From the NCBI RefSeq assembly GCF_024399415.1, contig NZ_CP029257.1, positions 705,501 to 769,500 on the forward strand: a stretch of 64,000 nt of DNA, written 5' to 3'. This document shows, piece after piece, positions 20,501 to 28,800 of this stretch (position 1 is its first letter; every line of letters starts with the position of its first letter). The notes under the pieces are model-generated. The model made no database searches, was not told the origin of the DNA, and worked only from the letters and a program-made list of their open reading frames with translations. The position numbers and the translations under genes were made by a program. Source of the DNA: Streptococcus oralis. GTDB taxonomy: Bacteria > Bacillota > Bacilli > Lactobacillales > Streptococcaceae.

Positions 20501-23357
20501 TGTAACTGATAAAGATGATGACCTTCCACGTAAGATCACCTTCAGCAAGGTTAGCCTTGGTGGAACAGAAATCGCAGGCGCTCAAATCAAGATCTACAAG
20601 GGCGACAAGGCAGAAGGCACAGCTGTAGAAAGCTGGACATCTGAAGCTGGCAAGTCTAAAGACTTGAACTTGGCTCCAGGTACTTACACCTTCCATGAGA
20701 AAGCAGCTCCAACTGGTTACCTCAAAGTAACGGACATCACTTTCCAAGTCAAACATGACGGCACAGTGGAAGTGACAAATGTTGGTGAGAAAGACTCTAA
20801 AGGTGAAGAAAACAAAGTCGTAACCAACGGCTCAACAGTAACTGTAACCGATAAAGACGATGACCTTCCACGTAAGATTACCTTCAGCAAGGTTAGCCTT
20901 GGTGGAACAGAAATCGCAGGCGCTCAAATCAAGATCTACAAGGGCGACAAGGCAGAAGGCACAGCCGTAGAAAGCTGGACTTCAGAAGCTGGTAAGTCTA
21001 AAGATCTCAACTTGGCTCCAGGAACTTACACCTTCCATGAGGAAGCAGCCCCAACTGGATACTTAGCAGTAACAGATATTACATTCCAAGTCAAACATGA
21101 CGGCACAGTGGAAGTGACAAATGTTGGTGAAAAAGACTCTAAAGGTGAAGAAAACAAAGTTGCCACAAACGGTTCAACTGTAACTGTAACCGATAAAGAC
21201 GATGACCTACCACGTAAGATTACCTTCAGCAAGGTTAGCCTTGGTGGAACAGAAATCGCAGGTGCTCAAATCAAGATCTTCAAGGGCGATAAGGCAGAAG
21301 GCACAGCCGTAGAAAGCTGGACTTCAGAAGCTGGTAAGTCTAAAGATCTCAACTTGGCGCCAGGTACTTACACCTTCCATGAGGAAGCAGCTCCAACTGG
21401 TTACCTCAAAGTAACGGACATCACTTTCCAAGTCAAACTTGACGGCACAGTGGAAGTGACAAATGTTGGTGAAAAAGACTCTAAAGGTGAAGAAAACAAA
21501 GTCGTAACCAACGGCTCAACTGTAACTGTAACCGATAAAGACGATGACCTACCACGTAAGATTACCTTCAGCAAGGTTAGCCTTGGTGGAACAGAAATCG
21601 CAGGTGCAGAGATTAAGATCTATAAAGGCGATAAGGCAGAAGGCACAGCCGTAGAAAGCTGGACTTCAGAAGCTGGTAAGTCTAAAGATCTCAACTTGGC
21701 GCCAGGTACTTACACCTTCCATGAGGAAGCCGCTCCAACTGGTTACCTCAAAGTAACGGACATCACTTTCCAAGTCAAACATGATGGCACAGTGGAAGTG
21801 ACAAACGTTGGTGAGAAAGACTCTAAGGGTGAAGAAAACAAAGTTGCCACAAACGGTTCAACAGTAACTGTAACCGATAAAGACGATGACCTTCCACGTA
21901 AGATCACCTTCAGCAAGGTTAGCCTTGGTGGAACAGAAATCGCTGGTGCAGAGATTAAGATCTATAAAGGCGACAAGGCAGAAGGCACAGCCGTAGAAAG
22001 CTGGACTTCAGAAGCTGGTAAGTCTAAAGATCTCAACTTGGCTCCAGGCACTTACACCTTCCATGAGGAAGCAGCTCCAACTGGTTACCTCAAAGTAACG
22101 GACATCACTTTCCAAGTCAAATACGACGGCACAGTGGAAGTGACAAATGTTGGTGAGAAAGACTCTAAAGGTGAAGAAAACAAAGTCGTAACCAACGGCT
22201 CAACAGTAACTGTAACCGACAAAGACGATGACCTTCCACGTAAGATCACCTTCAGCAAGGTTAGCCTTGGTGGAACAGAAATCGCTGGTGCACAAATCAA
22301 GATCTACAAGGGCGACAAGGCAGAAGGTACAGCCGTAGAAAGCTGGACTTCAGAAGCTGGTAAGTCTAAAGACTTGAACTTGGCACCTGGCACTTACACC
22401 TTCCATGAGGAAGCAGCTCCAACAGGCTACCTCAAAGTAACCGACATCACTTTCCAAGTCAAACATGACGGCACAGTGGAAGTAACCAATGTTGGAGAAA
22501 AAGACTCTAAGGGTGAAGAAAACAAAGTTGCCACAAACGGTTCAACTGTAACTGTAACTGATAAAGATGATGACCTTCCACGTAAGATCACCTTCAGCAA
22601 GGTTAGCCTTGGTGGAACAGAAATCGCTGGTGCAGAGATTAAGATCTATAAAGGCGACAAGGCAGAAGGCACAGCCGTAGAAAGCTGGACTTCAGAAGCT
22701 GGTAAGTCTAAAGATCTCAACTTGGCTCCAGGCACTTACACCTTCCATGAGGAAGCAGCTCCAACTGGTTACCTCAAAGTAACGGACATCACTTTCCAAG
22801 TCAAATACGACGGCACAGTGGAAGTGACAAATGTTGGTGAGAAAGACTCTAAAGGTGAAGAAAACAAAGTCGTAACCAACGGCTCAACAGTAACTGTAAC
22901 CGACAAAGACGATGACCTTCCACGTAAGATCACCTTCAGCAAGGTAAATCTAGCGGGTGAAGAAATCGCGGGTGCAAAAATCCAAATTTTCCGTGGAGAA
23001 AAAGTTGCAGGTAATCCTGTGGCTGAATGGACTTCAAAAGCCAAACAATCACATGTACTTGATTTGACTCCGGGAGTATATACTTTCCATGAAGAGGCCG
23101 CTCCAACTGGATACTTAGCAGTAACAGATATTACATTCCAAGTTAACTACGACGGAACTGTAACAGTGGTAAATGCTAGTGGAAATCAGGTTGAGTTTAA
23201 GGATGGTAAGTTAGTAGTAACGGACCAAACTGAACCAGAAAATCCTAACCTACCAAACACTGGAAGCGAATCTGGACAAGCTGCATTAGCAGCAGGTTTA
23301 GCTCTTCTAGCTTTAGGTGCAGGTCTTGTTGCAACTAAACGAAGAAAAGAAGACTAA
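17538..23357 (+). CDS. LPNTG surface adhesin with twelve SpaA-type tandem repeats
   Basis: This 1939-residue cell-wall protein has a signal peptide with no YSIRK motif, predicted cut after VHA (residue 31). An N-terminal adhesin-like region (32 to about 330) ends in FFVYVRVD-type beta strands as in collagen- and fibrinogen-binding families. A first SpaA domain (330-420, E-box REVTAPLGY) and a divergent one (434-540) follow. Twelve units of 114 residues then run to about 1900, and LPNTG plus hydrophobic span and RRKED tail close the protein. Each unit has the lysine strand ITFSKV, the E-box FHEEAAPTGY and a terminal VTD, consistent with self-forming Lys-Asp isopeptide bonds. The repeats make a stiff, protease-resistant stalk. 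No class C sortase is nearby, so it is a single adhesin rather than a pilin. The ligand is unknown. Confidence 0.93.
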   Translation: MNKKIRSWIQILILCLGVILQSFAPLTQVHATEYNDVITSVGVENRSGEALTQGLDIWQEFRLTADFVLPDNTVHEGDTTTLQLPSEITFSNSSDIELRDASNNLVATGRLDAASKTITLTYTKFVENNSGVRGKFFVYVRVDHDVVSEEKDIDVNITVGHRVLFAGKIRYNGPPGKYDSKIEKSSFQYKDDEKNVIRYNITVNRNMANYSDVTIKDAFSSPNMTFLPDTFRIYKVDWSWNNGDWKWTNAQDMTETFKNQLVVNANGDGFTLPLGDTNGFGYMIEYRAKANYDLVDGEEITNVANMSYNGSENEQSTSTRTYQIAGGVAEGYVFTIKIHKVDEAGQPLQGAVFEVIRDRNQAVVGRLTTDSDGNASVGKLLRDNYTIREVTAPLGYDKLTEDIKISPDEFGSDKSVERRIENKKTPPKTPTEKEITFKKVDPNGKEIPGAELKIYSGDRVRPEAPPVADWTTEANTSKVIKLAPGTYTLTESYAPDGYQYVDDVTFTVNADGSITIVKKGTTDTVVTTGSVLSITDKEDTTPKAITFSKVNLGGNEIAGAQIKIYKGEKAEGTAVESWTSTDQPKQLNLEPGIYTFHEEAAPTGYLKVTDITFQVKPNGTVEVTKVGEKDSKGEDNRVVAQNSTLTVTDKDDDVARKITFSKISLGGVEIAGAQIKIFKGDKAEGTAVESWTSEAGKSKELSLAPGTYTFHEEAAPTGYLKVTDITFKVNYDGTVKVTNVGTKDAKGEDNTVVTDGSTIKVTDKDDDSPRKITFSKVNLGGTEIAGAQIKIYKGDKAEGTAVESWTSEAGKSKELNLAPGTYTFHEEAAPTGYLKVTDITFQVKHDGTVEVTNVGEKDSKGEDNKVVTNGSTVTVTDKDDDSPKAITFSKVSLGGTEIAGAQIKIYKGDKAEGTAVESWTSEAGKSKDLNLAPGTYTFHEEAAPTGYLKVTDITFKVKTDGTVEVTNVGEKDSKGEDNKVVTNGSTVTVTDKDDDLPRKITFSKVSLGGTEIAGAQIKIYKGDKAEGTAVESWTSEAGKSKDLNLAPGTYTFHEKAAPTGYLKVTDITFQVKHDGTVEVTNVGEKDSKGEENKVVTNGSTVTVTDKDDDLPRKITFSKVSLGGTEIAGAQIKIYKGDKAEGTAVESWTSEAGKSKDLNLAPGTYTFHEEAAPTGYLAVTDITFQVKHDGTVEVTNVGEKDSKGEENKVATNGSTVTVTDKDDDLPRKITFSKVSLGGTEIAGAQIKIFKGDKAEGTAVESWTSEAGKSKDLNLAPGTYTFHEEAAPTGYLKVTDITFQVKLDGTVEVTNVGEKDSKGEENKVVTNGSTVTVTDKDDDLPRKITFSKVSLGGTEIAGAEIKIYKGDKAEGTAVESWTSEAGKSKDLNLAPGTYTFHEEAAPTGYLKVTDITFQVKHDGTVEVTNVGEKDSKGEENKVATNGSTVTVTDKDDDLPRKITFSKVSLGGTEIAGAEIKIYKGDKAEGTAVESWTSEAGKSKDLNLAPGTYTFHEEAAPTGYLKVTDITFQVKYDGTVEVTNVGEKDSKGEENKVVTNGSTVTVTDKDDDLPRKITFSKVSLGGTEIAGAQIKIYKGDKAEGTAVESWTSEAGKSKDLNLAPGTYTFHEEAAPTGYLKVTDITFQVKHDGTVEVTNVGEKDSKGEENKVATNGSTVTVTDKDDDLPRKITFSKVSLGGTEIAGAEIKIYKGDKAEGTAVESWTSEAGKSKDLNLAPGTYTFHEEAAPTGYLKVTDITFQVKYDGTVEVTNVGEKDSKGEENKVVTNGSTVTVTDKDDDLPRKITFSKVNLAGEEIAGAKIQIFRGEKVAGNPVAEWTSKAKQSHVLDLTPGVYTFHEEAAPTGYLAVTDITFQVNYDGTVTVVNASGNQVEFKDGKLVVTDQTEPENPNLPNTGSESGQAALAAGLALLALGAGLVATKRRKED
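19158..23220 (+). repeat. Tandem 342-bp repeats in the adhesin gene (12 units)
   Basis: The anchor sequence for ITFSK recurs near 19171, 19513, 19858, 20198, 20540, 20881, 21224, 21566, 21908, 22250, 22592 and 22934, a spacing of about 342 bp (114 codons). Units 1-2 and 12 are most divergent and units 4-11 nearly identical. Units 9 and 11 read the same over a full 342 bp. This is a site for slippage or recombination and is likely to vary in copy number. Confidence 0.95.
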
Positions 23358-23388
23358 TCTCATTTAGTAGCCAATAAGTACAGTAAAG

Positions 23389-23419
23389 AAAGATCAGGGA
23401 TAACCCCCTGGTCTTTTTT
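23389..23419 (+). terminator. Intrinsic terminator after the repeat adhesin
   Basis: AAAGATCAGGG pairs with CCCTGGTCTTT (one T-G pair), followed by a T-run. Sequence and stem resemble the bgaA terminator. Confidence 0.85.
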
Positions 23420-23950
23420 CTATGATTCAGAATAATGAAATATGATAAATTAAACTATTTACCAGTATGGTATATGACTATTGCTAAATCTCTTCTGATT
23501 TTTACTTATATAAAATAGTTTGGATAATTATTAAGGTGTATCAAACTTATAAATAAATGGAACGTTTTGTGCATTGTTCCTTTCTGTTTGTTTAAAAGAG
23601 AAGTTGTTCGTAAGTGTTCACTATACTTAAAGAAACTTCAGTCTGATGAAAGAATTAATTTTTATGGCAGTAATTTTACACTGTGTCAATATTTTCAAAA
23701 GGCAATAACCTCATAATATTACAAAAAAAGTTAATTTTGTTTTATAATGAAATTAAAGGAGGTTTCTATATTAAAAATAGAACAAATATGATAAATATTG
23801 CACTCACATATAGTTATGAAACATGTTAATATGATGTAACTTATTCAATAACCCTCATGGATTTCAACGAATTCGAAAGGAGATGAGTGTTGAGATTTTA
23901 TAATCATAGTTTGTCGGTTTAATGTTTTCGGTAATTTAGAAAGGAAGATT
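23420..23950 (+). promoter_or_regulatory. 531-base intergenic region with promoter for the second adhesin
   Basis: TTACAA (23719-23724), an 18-base spacer and TATAAT (23743-23748) form a good promoter about 200 bases before the start. An AAAGGAGG at 23755-23762 and a GAAAGGAGATG at 23875-23885 resemble ribosome sites but lead only to very short frames. The gene's own site is GAAAGGAAG just before 23951. Nothing else recognisable is seen. Confidence 0.45.
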
Positions 23951-26900
23951 ATGAAGAACAAGAAATTCTGGTTACCCATCCTAACTTCTCTGGCCTGTTT
24001 GCTAGGGATAATCTTTGCTCCAAATTCAGTTCAAGCAAAGGAACTGAAGAACGTTATCAGTAATATTGGAATTTGGGAGGTTGATAATGGTAAGTTTATA
24101 AAACCGGATGCGAATGGTGTTTATACACTTTCTCCTGAGCATCATAACTACTCAAATTATAAATTCACTGTTGATTACGATTTGAGCGCCTATGATGGTA
24201 AATTAGAGGACGGTGATACCTTTACCTTTACTGTTCCGAGTCCTTTAACGGTTAGAAATGAAACCTTTGATTTAAAAGATAAGGAAACCGATCTGGTTAT
24301 CGGAGAAACCCAAATTGTATCAAACGGGGATAATAATGGTGGTAAGGCAACTATTACATTAAAAAATCTGAAAACCTATCTTGAGAAAAAAGGTGGCTAT
24401 CAAGTCCAAAACGTTAAAGGGAATTTCTTTGTTGGTTTTAGTTCTAAAAATGAATTAAGCAATGAAACGCTTCGTTTTGATAAAACGGAAACCATAAATG
24501 AAATTACCCATCAAATCAAGGTGAAAAAAGGTGGTACAGCTGATTATTCTGAAGGAATCGGTCGAGCTAATTTCAATAAATATCATGGTTTGATTTACAA
24601 AGAGGATTGGACATCCAAGGCTCTAAATAAGAGTGGAAAATACTTACACAGCTGGTATGTTCGTGTTAATCCGAAACAAGCAGCCTATAATAAAATTGAA
24701 ATTCATGACTGGGTAGATCCAAATGCTTCACCAATGCAGATGATCCCTGAAACATTTAGCGTCACGGCAGGTTGGTATGATCAATATTATTACTTTAAAG
24801 ATGAAGTGGTTTTAGAAGCTGGTAAGGATTATCAAGTAAAATGGAATGATTCTTACACAGAATTTACTTTAACAATTAACAATGCATCTTCAATTCTTGC
24901 GAAGAACGGTAAACCAGCAGCATTTCGAATTAATTATAAAACAAGTGCTCCAGCTGATGGCACGCAAGTCCAAAACAATGCTGAAATGAAGGGTGATGAC
25001 CAGATTCTAACATATGACGACTATAGTAATAAGACAGTCGTTAAGCAAATCGGAAACTCAGTCGTTGCTTCTGGTGGTACAATTCAGTTAGAAACTGGTT
25101 ACCGTATCATTCTTTACAAGGTCGACGAGCTGACTCATGACCGTCTAAAAGGAGCAAAATTCAAGATTACTCCTCCGGCAGGAGCTACGGCTAAAGAGGA
25201 AATTGTAACGACAAATGATGACGGAATTGCTGAGTCATCTATTTACTCAGAAAGTGATATCAAGAAAGGGAACTTTACAGTAACCGAGATTGAAGCTCCT
25301 GAGGGATATGAGTTGAATCCTACTCCATTTGAGATGACTGTTGGACAAGATGGAGCTATCAAAACAGTTACAAATAAACGTAGCAAAGCTAAAGTTAAGA
25401 TTAAAGCTAATAAAAAACTTACAGGACGTGAGTTGAAGGCTGAAGAGTTTGAATTCACTTTAACAGACCAAGATGGTAAGGTGAAAGAAACTGTGAAGAA
25501 TGACAAAGACGGAAACATTGCTTTCTCAGAATTGGAATTCGACAAAGCAGGGACTTATACCTTTAAAATTGCTGAAAAAGCTGGCAGTGATACAAACATC
25601 AAGTACGACACTAAAACTGTCACGGCTACAGTTACTGTAGCGGACAAGGGTAAAGGTGCACTTGAAGCAACTGTTTCTTACGATGATGAAAAAGCTTTCG
25701 AGAATACTTACACTCCAGCAAAAACGGAAGTTCCTGTGAAGAAAGTATGGAAGGACGAGAACAACCAAGACGGTAAACGTCCAACTTCTGTCACAGTTAA
25801 ATTGCTTGCAGATGGTCAAGATACTGGTAAAACACTTGAATTGACTGAAGCAAATGGTTGGGCTGGAAGCTTCAAAGACCTTGATGCTGATAAAGGCGGC
25901 ACACCAATCCAGTACACGGTAGTAGAAGTAACTGTTGCTGGTTACACTTCTGAAATTACTGGTGATGCTGCATCTGGATTCACCATCACAAATAGCTATT
26001 CACCAGAAACAGTTGATGTAAAAGCAACTAAGAACTGGGATGACGCTAATAACCAAGACGGCAAACGTCCGACTAAGATTACAATCAATCTTTTAGCAGA
26101 CGGTAAGAAAGTTGATTCGAAAGAAATTCAGGCTGCTGCAGACGGAACATGGACTGCTACATTCGAAAAATTAGCAAAATATAAAGCTGGTAAAGAAATC
26201 AAATACACTGTAACAGAAGAAGCCGTAGCAGAATACGAAGCGACTATTACAGACTTTACCATCACAAACAAATATGCTCCTAAAGAAATTGACTACAAGG
26301 TAACAAAAGTATGGAACGATGCGAACAACCAAGATGGTAAACGTCCTGAGTCCGTAACGGTTCAACTTTATAAAAAAGTAGGAAATGCAGATCCAGTAGC
26401 CGTTGAAGGTAAGAAATTGACCTTAACAGCTAAGGAAAAGACTGATGATAACACTTGGGTAGCATCCTTCACCAATCTTCCACAATACGAAGCTGGAAAA
26501 GAAATCACCTATTCTATCAAGGAAGTGGATGTACCAGCTGGTTACGAATCTTCTGTGACTGGTCAAGTAGTTACAAACAATTACACACCAAAAACAGTAG
26601 TTCTTTCCGGAACTAAGGTTTGGAAAGATAACAACAACCAAGACGGTAAACGTACAACATCTGTGAAAGTTCAAATTCTTAACGGAGAAAAAGTTGTTCA
26701 AGAAATTGAAGTTTCAGAAAAAACTGGCTGGAAGTTCGAATCTAAAAAACTTCCTAAGTATGAGAATGGTAAAGAAATCAAGTATACTGTCAAAGAAACT
26801 GCTATGACAGAATACAAAGCAACCATCACTACAGATAAGGATGGAAAGTACACCATTACCAACGAACATACTCCAGAAAAAACAGCTGTAAAAGGTCATA

Positions 26901-27313
26901 AGATCTGGAAAGATGAAGATAACAAAGATGGCATCCGTCCAGCATCTATCACCGTAAAACTTCTTGCAGATGGTAAGGAAACTGGTCAGACAGCTACAGT
27001 GTCAGAAACAAGTGGCTGGACTTATGAGTTTACAGGTCTTGATCGTTATCAAGAAGGTAAGGAGATTGCCTACACTGTTGAAGAAGTGAATGTTCCAGAT
27101 GGTTATACAGCTTCAGTAGAAGGTTACAACATTACAAATACACACACTCCTGAAAAACCAACACCTGGTAAACCAAATGAACCAGGTAAGCCTAAAAAAG
27201 GTGGGGAATTACCTAATACAGGAAGCGAGTCTAACCAAGCGACTCTAGTAGCGGGAATCGCCCTTCTTGGATTGGGAACAGGATTCTTGGCAAGACGCAA
27301 AAAAGAAGATTAA
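23951..27313 (+). CDS. LPNTG surface adhesin with SpaA, pilin-type and five Cna_B domains
   Basis: This 1120-residue wall-anchored protein has a signal peptide cut near VQA (residue 29) and a large adhesin-like head (about 30-380). Then come a SpaA domain (386-475, E-box TEIEAPEGY), a streptococcal pilin isopeptide (FctA/Spy0128-like) domain (about 477-585), and five Cna_B domains starting near 595, 690, 782, 885 and 979. Each Cna_B has a W-x-D-x-N-N/D-x-DGxR motif, an internal Glu and a closing TN, the Lys-Glu-Asn isopeptide set. A proline/glycine spacer precedes LPNTG (about 1087). Mixed isopeptide classes suggest a rigid stalk presenting the head. No sortase C lies nearby. The ligand is unknown. 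Confidence 0.92.
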   Translation: MKNKKFWLPILTSLACLLGIIFAPNSVQAKELKNVISNIGIWEVDNGKFIKPDANGVYTLSPEHHNYSNYKFTVDYDLSAYDGKLEDGDTFTFTVPSPLTVRNETFDLKDKETDLVIGETQIVSNGDNNGGKATITLKNLKTYLEKKGGYQVQNVKGNFFVGFSSKNELSNETLRFDKTETINEITHQIKVKKGGTADYSEGIGRANFNKYHGLIYKEDWTSKALNKSGKYLHSWYVRVNPKQAAYNKIEIHDWVDPNASPMQMIPETFSVTAGWYDQYYYFKDEVVLEAGKDYQVKWNDSYTEFTLTINNASSILAKNGKPAAFRINYKTSAPADGTQVQNNAEMKGDDQILTYDDYSNKTVVKQIGNSVVASGGTIQLETGYRIILYKVDELTHDRLKGAKFKITPPAGATAKEEIVTTNDDGIAESSIYSESDIKKGNFTVTEIEAPEGYELNPTPFEMTVGQDGAIKTVTNKRSKAKVKIKANKKLTGRELKAEEFEFTLTDQDGKVKETVKNDKDGNIAFSELEFDKAGTYTFKIAEKAGSDTNIKYDTKTVTATVTVADKGKGALEATVSYDDEKAFENTYTPAKTEVPVKKVWKDENNQDGKRPTSVTVKLLADGQDTGKTLELTEANGWAGSFKDLDADKGGTPIQYTVVEVTVAGYTSEITGDAASGFTITNSYSPETVDVKATKNWDDANNQDGKRPTKITINLLADGKKVDSKEIQAAADGTWTATFEKLAKYKAGKEIKYTVTEEAVAEYEATITDFTITNKYAPKEIDYKVTKVWNDANNQDGKRPESVTVQLYKKVGNADPVAVEGKKLTLTAKEKTDDNTWVASFTNLPQYEAGKEITYSIKEVDVPAGYESSVTGQVVTNNYTPKTVVLSGTKVWKDNNNQDGKRTTSVKVQILNGEKVVQEIEVSEKTGWKFESKKLPKYENGKEIKYTVKETAMTEYKATITTDKDGKYTITNEHTPEKTAVKGHKIWKDEDNKDGIRPASITVKLLADGKETGQTATVSETSGWTYEFTGLDRYQEGKEIAYTVEEVNVPDGYTASVEGYNITNTHTPEKPTPGKPNEPGKPKKGGELPNTGSESNQATLVAGIALLGLGTGFLARRKKED
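25735..27150 (+). repeat. Five tandem Cna_B-coding repeats
   Basis: Five units of about 280-310 bp share the core for NNQDGKRP or its variants (near 25755, 26047, 26322, 26632, 26913). They have diverged in sequence and length, unlike the near-identical units of the previous adhesin, which implies older duplication with little recent homogenisation. Confidence 0.85.
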
Positions 27314-27366
27314 GTTTTTTAAACGGTATCTTTCACGAAATGTTGCAACGCAGTTTAAAAGTAGAA

Positions 27367-27399
27367 ACAAGTGTCAATGGAAATTGGCACTTGTTTTTT
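27367..27399 (+). terminator. Intrinsic terminator after the second adhesin
   Basis: ACAAGTGTCAAT pairs with ATTGGCACTTGT around a four-base loop, then a T-run. Confidence 0.85.
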
Positions 27400-27429
27400 G
27401 TAACTGACCCTGGTTCTACTACCGGATAC

Positions 27430-27488
27430 AAGTGGATAGTTGCCACTTACTAAAAAGCTATTGTTTTTGCGATGAATTCCACTATAAT
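27430..27488 (+). promoter_or_regulatory. Promoter of the methyltransferase gene with small inverted repeat
   Basis: TTGTTT (27461-27466), a 16-base spacer and TATAAT (27483-27488) precede the gene. Just upstream, AAGTGG-ATAGTTG-CCACTT (27430-27448) is a 6-bp inverted repeat that could be an operator; that is speculative. Confidence 0.5.
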
Positions 27489-27518
27489 AGGTGACAAATA
27501 AAAAAGGAGATGTTGCAT

Positions 27519-28259
27519 ATGATTGAAACAAGATTACAAGATAAATTAAAGTCAGGTTTAGAGGTAGAAAATTTTCAAAAAGATGGCGATATCTATCTGT
27601 CTCTTAATCCAGATTATCTATCTGGAGATAATGCTAAATACATGACCATGTATAACCGTATGGCTCGCTGGTACGATATGAGTGAGAAATGGATAGGACC
27701 ACTTCTCCACGGCAAGGCGATTGATAAGTTGAGAAGGGATCTGATGGAGGAAATAGAATGGAAAGATAATTTATCTGTTCTTTATGTCTCTATAGGGACT
27801 GGTCAAGACCTCCGTTATATTCCTGAGACAATTGACCTGAAAAGTTTAGACTTTGTAGGGGTAGATATTTCTATCAGTATGCTAAAAAAATGCCAGAGAT
27901 CTTGCGCTAAAAAGACCAATTTGCAACTTTTCCATGCTTGCGCGGAGGAACTACCCTTTGCGGATAATAGTTTTGACATTGTCTACCATATTGGCGGAAT
28001 CAATTTTTTCAATGATAAGGCCAAGGCTATGCAGGAAATGCTACGAGTGGCGAAGCCAGGAACCAAAATTTTAATCGCAGATGAGACGGCTGACTATGTG
28101 GATCAGCAATATAAGAAAAATCATTTTAGTAAGGATTATTTTAAAGACGCTACTGTTGATTTGAGTGAAATTGAGAATGCTGTTCCAAGCGAAGTTAAGG
28201 AAAAGGAAATGAAACTTCTTTGGGATGGCAAATTCTACGCCTTGACATTTAGGAAATAA
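27519..28259 (+). CDS. Class I SAM-dependent methyltransferase
   Basis: I chose ATG 27519: AAGGAG lies nine bases upstream, whereas the ATG at 27510 is too close to it. The 246-residue protein has motif I in VLYVSIGTGQD, a motif-II acidic residue in FVGVDIS, and a Rossmann layout like the UbiE/Coq5 group (DNSFDIVYHIGG, LRVAKPGTKILIADE). The substrate is not apparent. It is a single-gene unit with its own promoter and a shared convergent terminator. Confidence 0.9.
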   Translation: MIETRLQDKLKSGLEVENFQKDGDIYLSLNPDYLSGDNAKYMTMYNRMARWYDMSEKWIGPLLHGKAIDKLRRDLMEEIEWKDNLSVLYVSIGTGQDLRYIPETIDLKSLDFVGVDISISMLKKCQRSCAKKTNLQLFHACAEELPFADNSFDIVYHIGGINFFNDKAKAMQEMLRVAKPGTKILIADETADYVDQQYKKNHFSKDYFKDATVDLSEIENAVPSEVKEKEMKLLWDGKFYALTFRK

Positions 28260-28303
28260 GAAAAAGTATCTTGGTAGAGCTTAGAAAGTAAGTATGAAGA
28301 TAA

Positions 28304-28342
28304 AAACATTCCCTTAGACAGCTGTCTGAGGGAATGTTTTTT
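28304..28342. terminator. Bidirectional terminator between convergent genes
   Basis: The arms AACATTCCCT...AGGGAATGTT, with a further inner palindrome AGACAGCTGTCT, form a stem of about 17 bp flanked by A and T runs. It serves the methyltransferase on the plus strand and the DUF3397 gene on the minus strand. Confidence 0.85.
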
Positions 28343-28694
28343 ATGGGAGCATCATCAATTCGACAATCATAGCTATGTAGATGATTAAGGTAAGGAGAAA
28401 ACCGGCTCTCCAGAAGAATTTGATGAATTTAGGGTAATAAAAACTTCGTTTTTTGACAAGGAAAAAGACTACAAGGAGGATTGCTAGGAGAGAAAGTGCG
28501 ACTCCAAGTCGCGGTAGAAAGTTGTGGGTAAAGGCTTTAGCAGTAATCAGATGGTACTCAAATACCAAAAGTGGAAAAGCTAGATCCGCGAAATTAAATC
28601 CTATTTTCCTAAGTCCAAAAAGCTTGGTGACAATAAAGCAAACCACCAAGGTTAATATCAATAATAAAATAGATGCTATTTTCATTAAAATCAT
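28341..28694 (-). CDS. DUF3397 family membrane protein
   Basis: This 117-residue protein has four hydrophobic segments separated by short basic loops (LRKIGF, KKRSFYYPKF), matching DUF3397 membrane proteins of Firmicutes, whose function is unknown. The start at 28694 has no ribosome site, but an extended -10 (TATGATACAAT, read from 28711 to 28701) places the expected transcript start on the A of this ATG, so the mRNA looks leaderless. This favours 28694 over the in-frame ATG nine bases later. It is divergent from a radical SAM gene. Confidence 0.85.
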   Translation of the reverse strand: MILMKIASILLLILTLVVCFIVTKLFGLRKIGFNFADLAFPLLVFEYHLITAKAFTHNFLPRLGVALSLLAILLVVFFLVKKRSFYYPKFIKFFWRAGFLLTLIIYIAMIVELMMLP

Positions 28695-28800
28695 ACCAAT
28701 ATTGTATCATAAAAAAACGCTAAAGGAAATGAGAAACAAGGGAATTTGTTGGAAAGTCAGGCTTTTGAGATTGTAGGTGTTTTTTGTTATAATGAAAGTT
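28695..28800. promoter_or_regulatory. Divergent promoters, both apparently leaderless
   Basis: On the plus strand, TTGAGA (28765-28770), a 17-base spacer and TATAAT (28788-28793) predict a start of transcription at about 28800, with the ATG at 28801. On the minus strand, TATG-A-TACAAT (28711-28701) predicts +1 at the ATG (28694). Neither gene has a plausible ribosome site. Confidence 0.7.

Noticed and set aside
20694..20702. HEKAAPTGY in repeat unit 5, considered as loss of the isopeptide catalytic Glu
   Set aside because: In the E-x-x-A-P pattern the catalytic residue is the first Glu, which is kept; only the next residue changes to Lys.
19158..23220. Tandem repeats considered as a CRISPR or minisatellite array
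   Set aside because: Units are 342 bp, in frame and encode protein domains; no spacer pattern.
23755..23900. Short frames behind two ribosome-like sites upstream of the second adhesin
   Set aside because: They encode 6-13 residues without a recognisable leader-peptide pattern; kept only as a remark in the intergenic entry.
17538..27313. Pilus operon
   Set aside because: Although the domains are pilin-like, there is no class C sortase, signal peptidase or clear pilin motif, and each gene has its own terminator.
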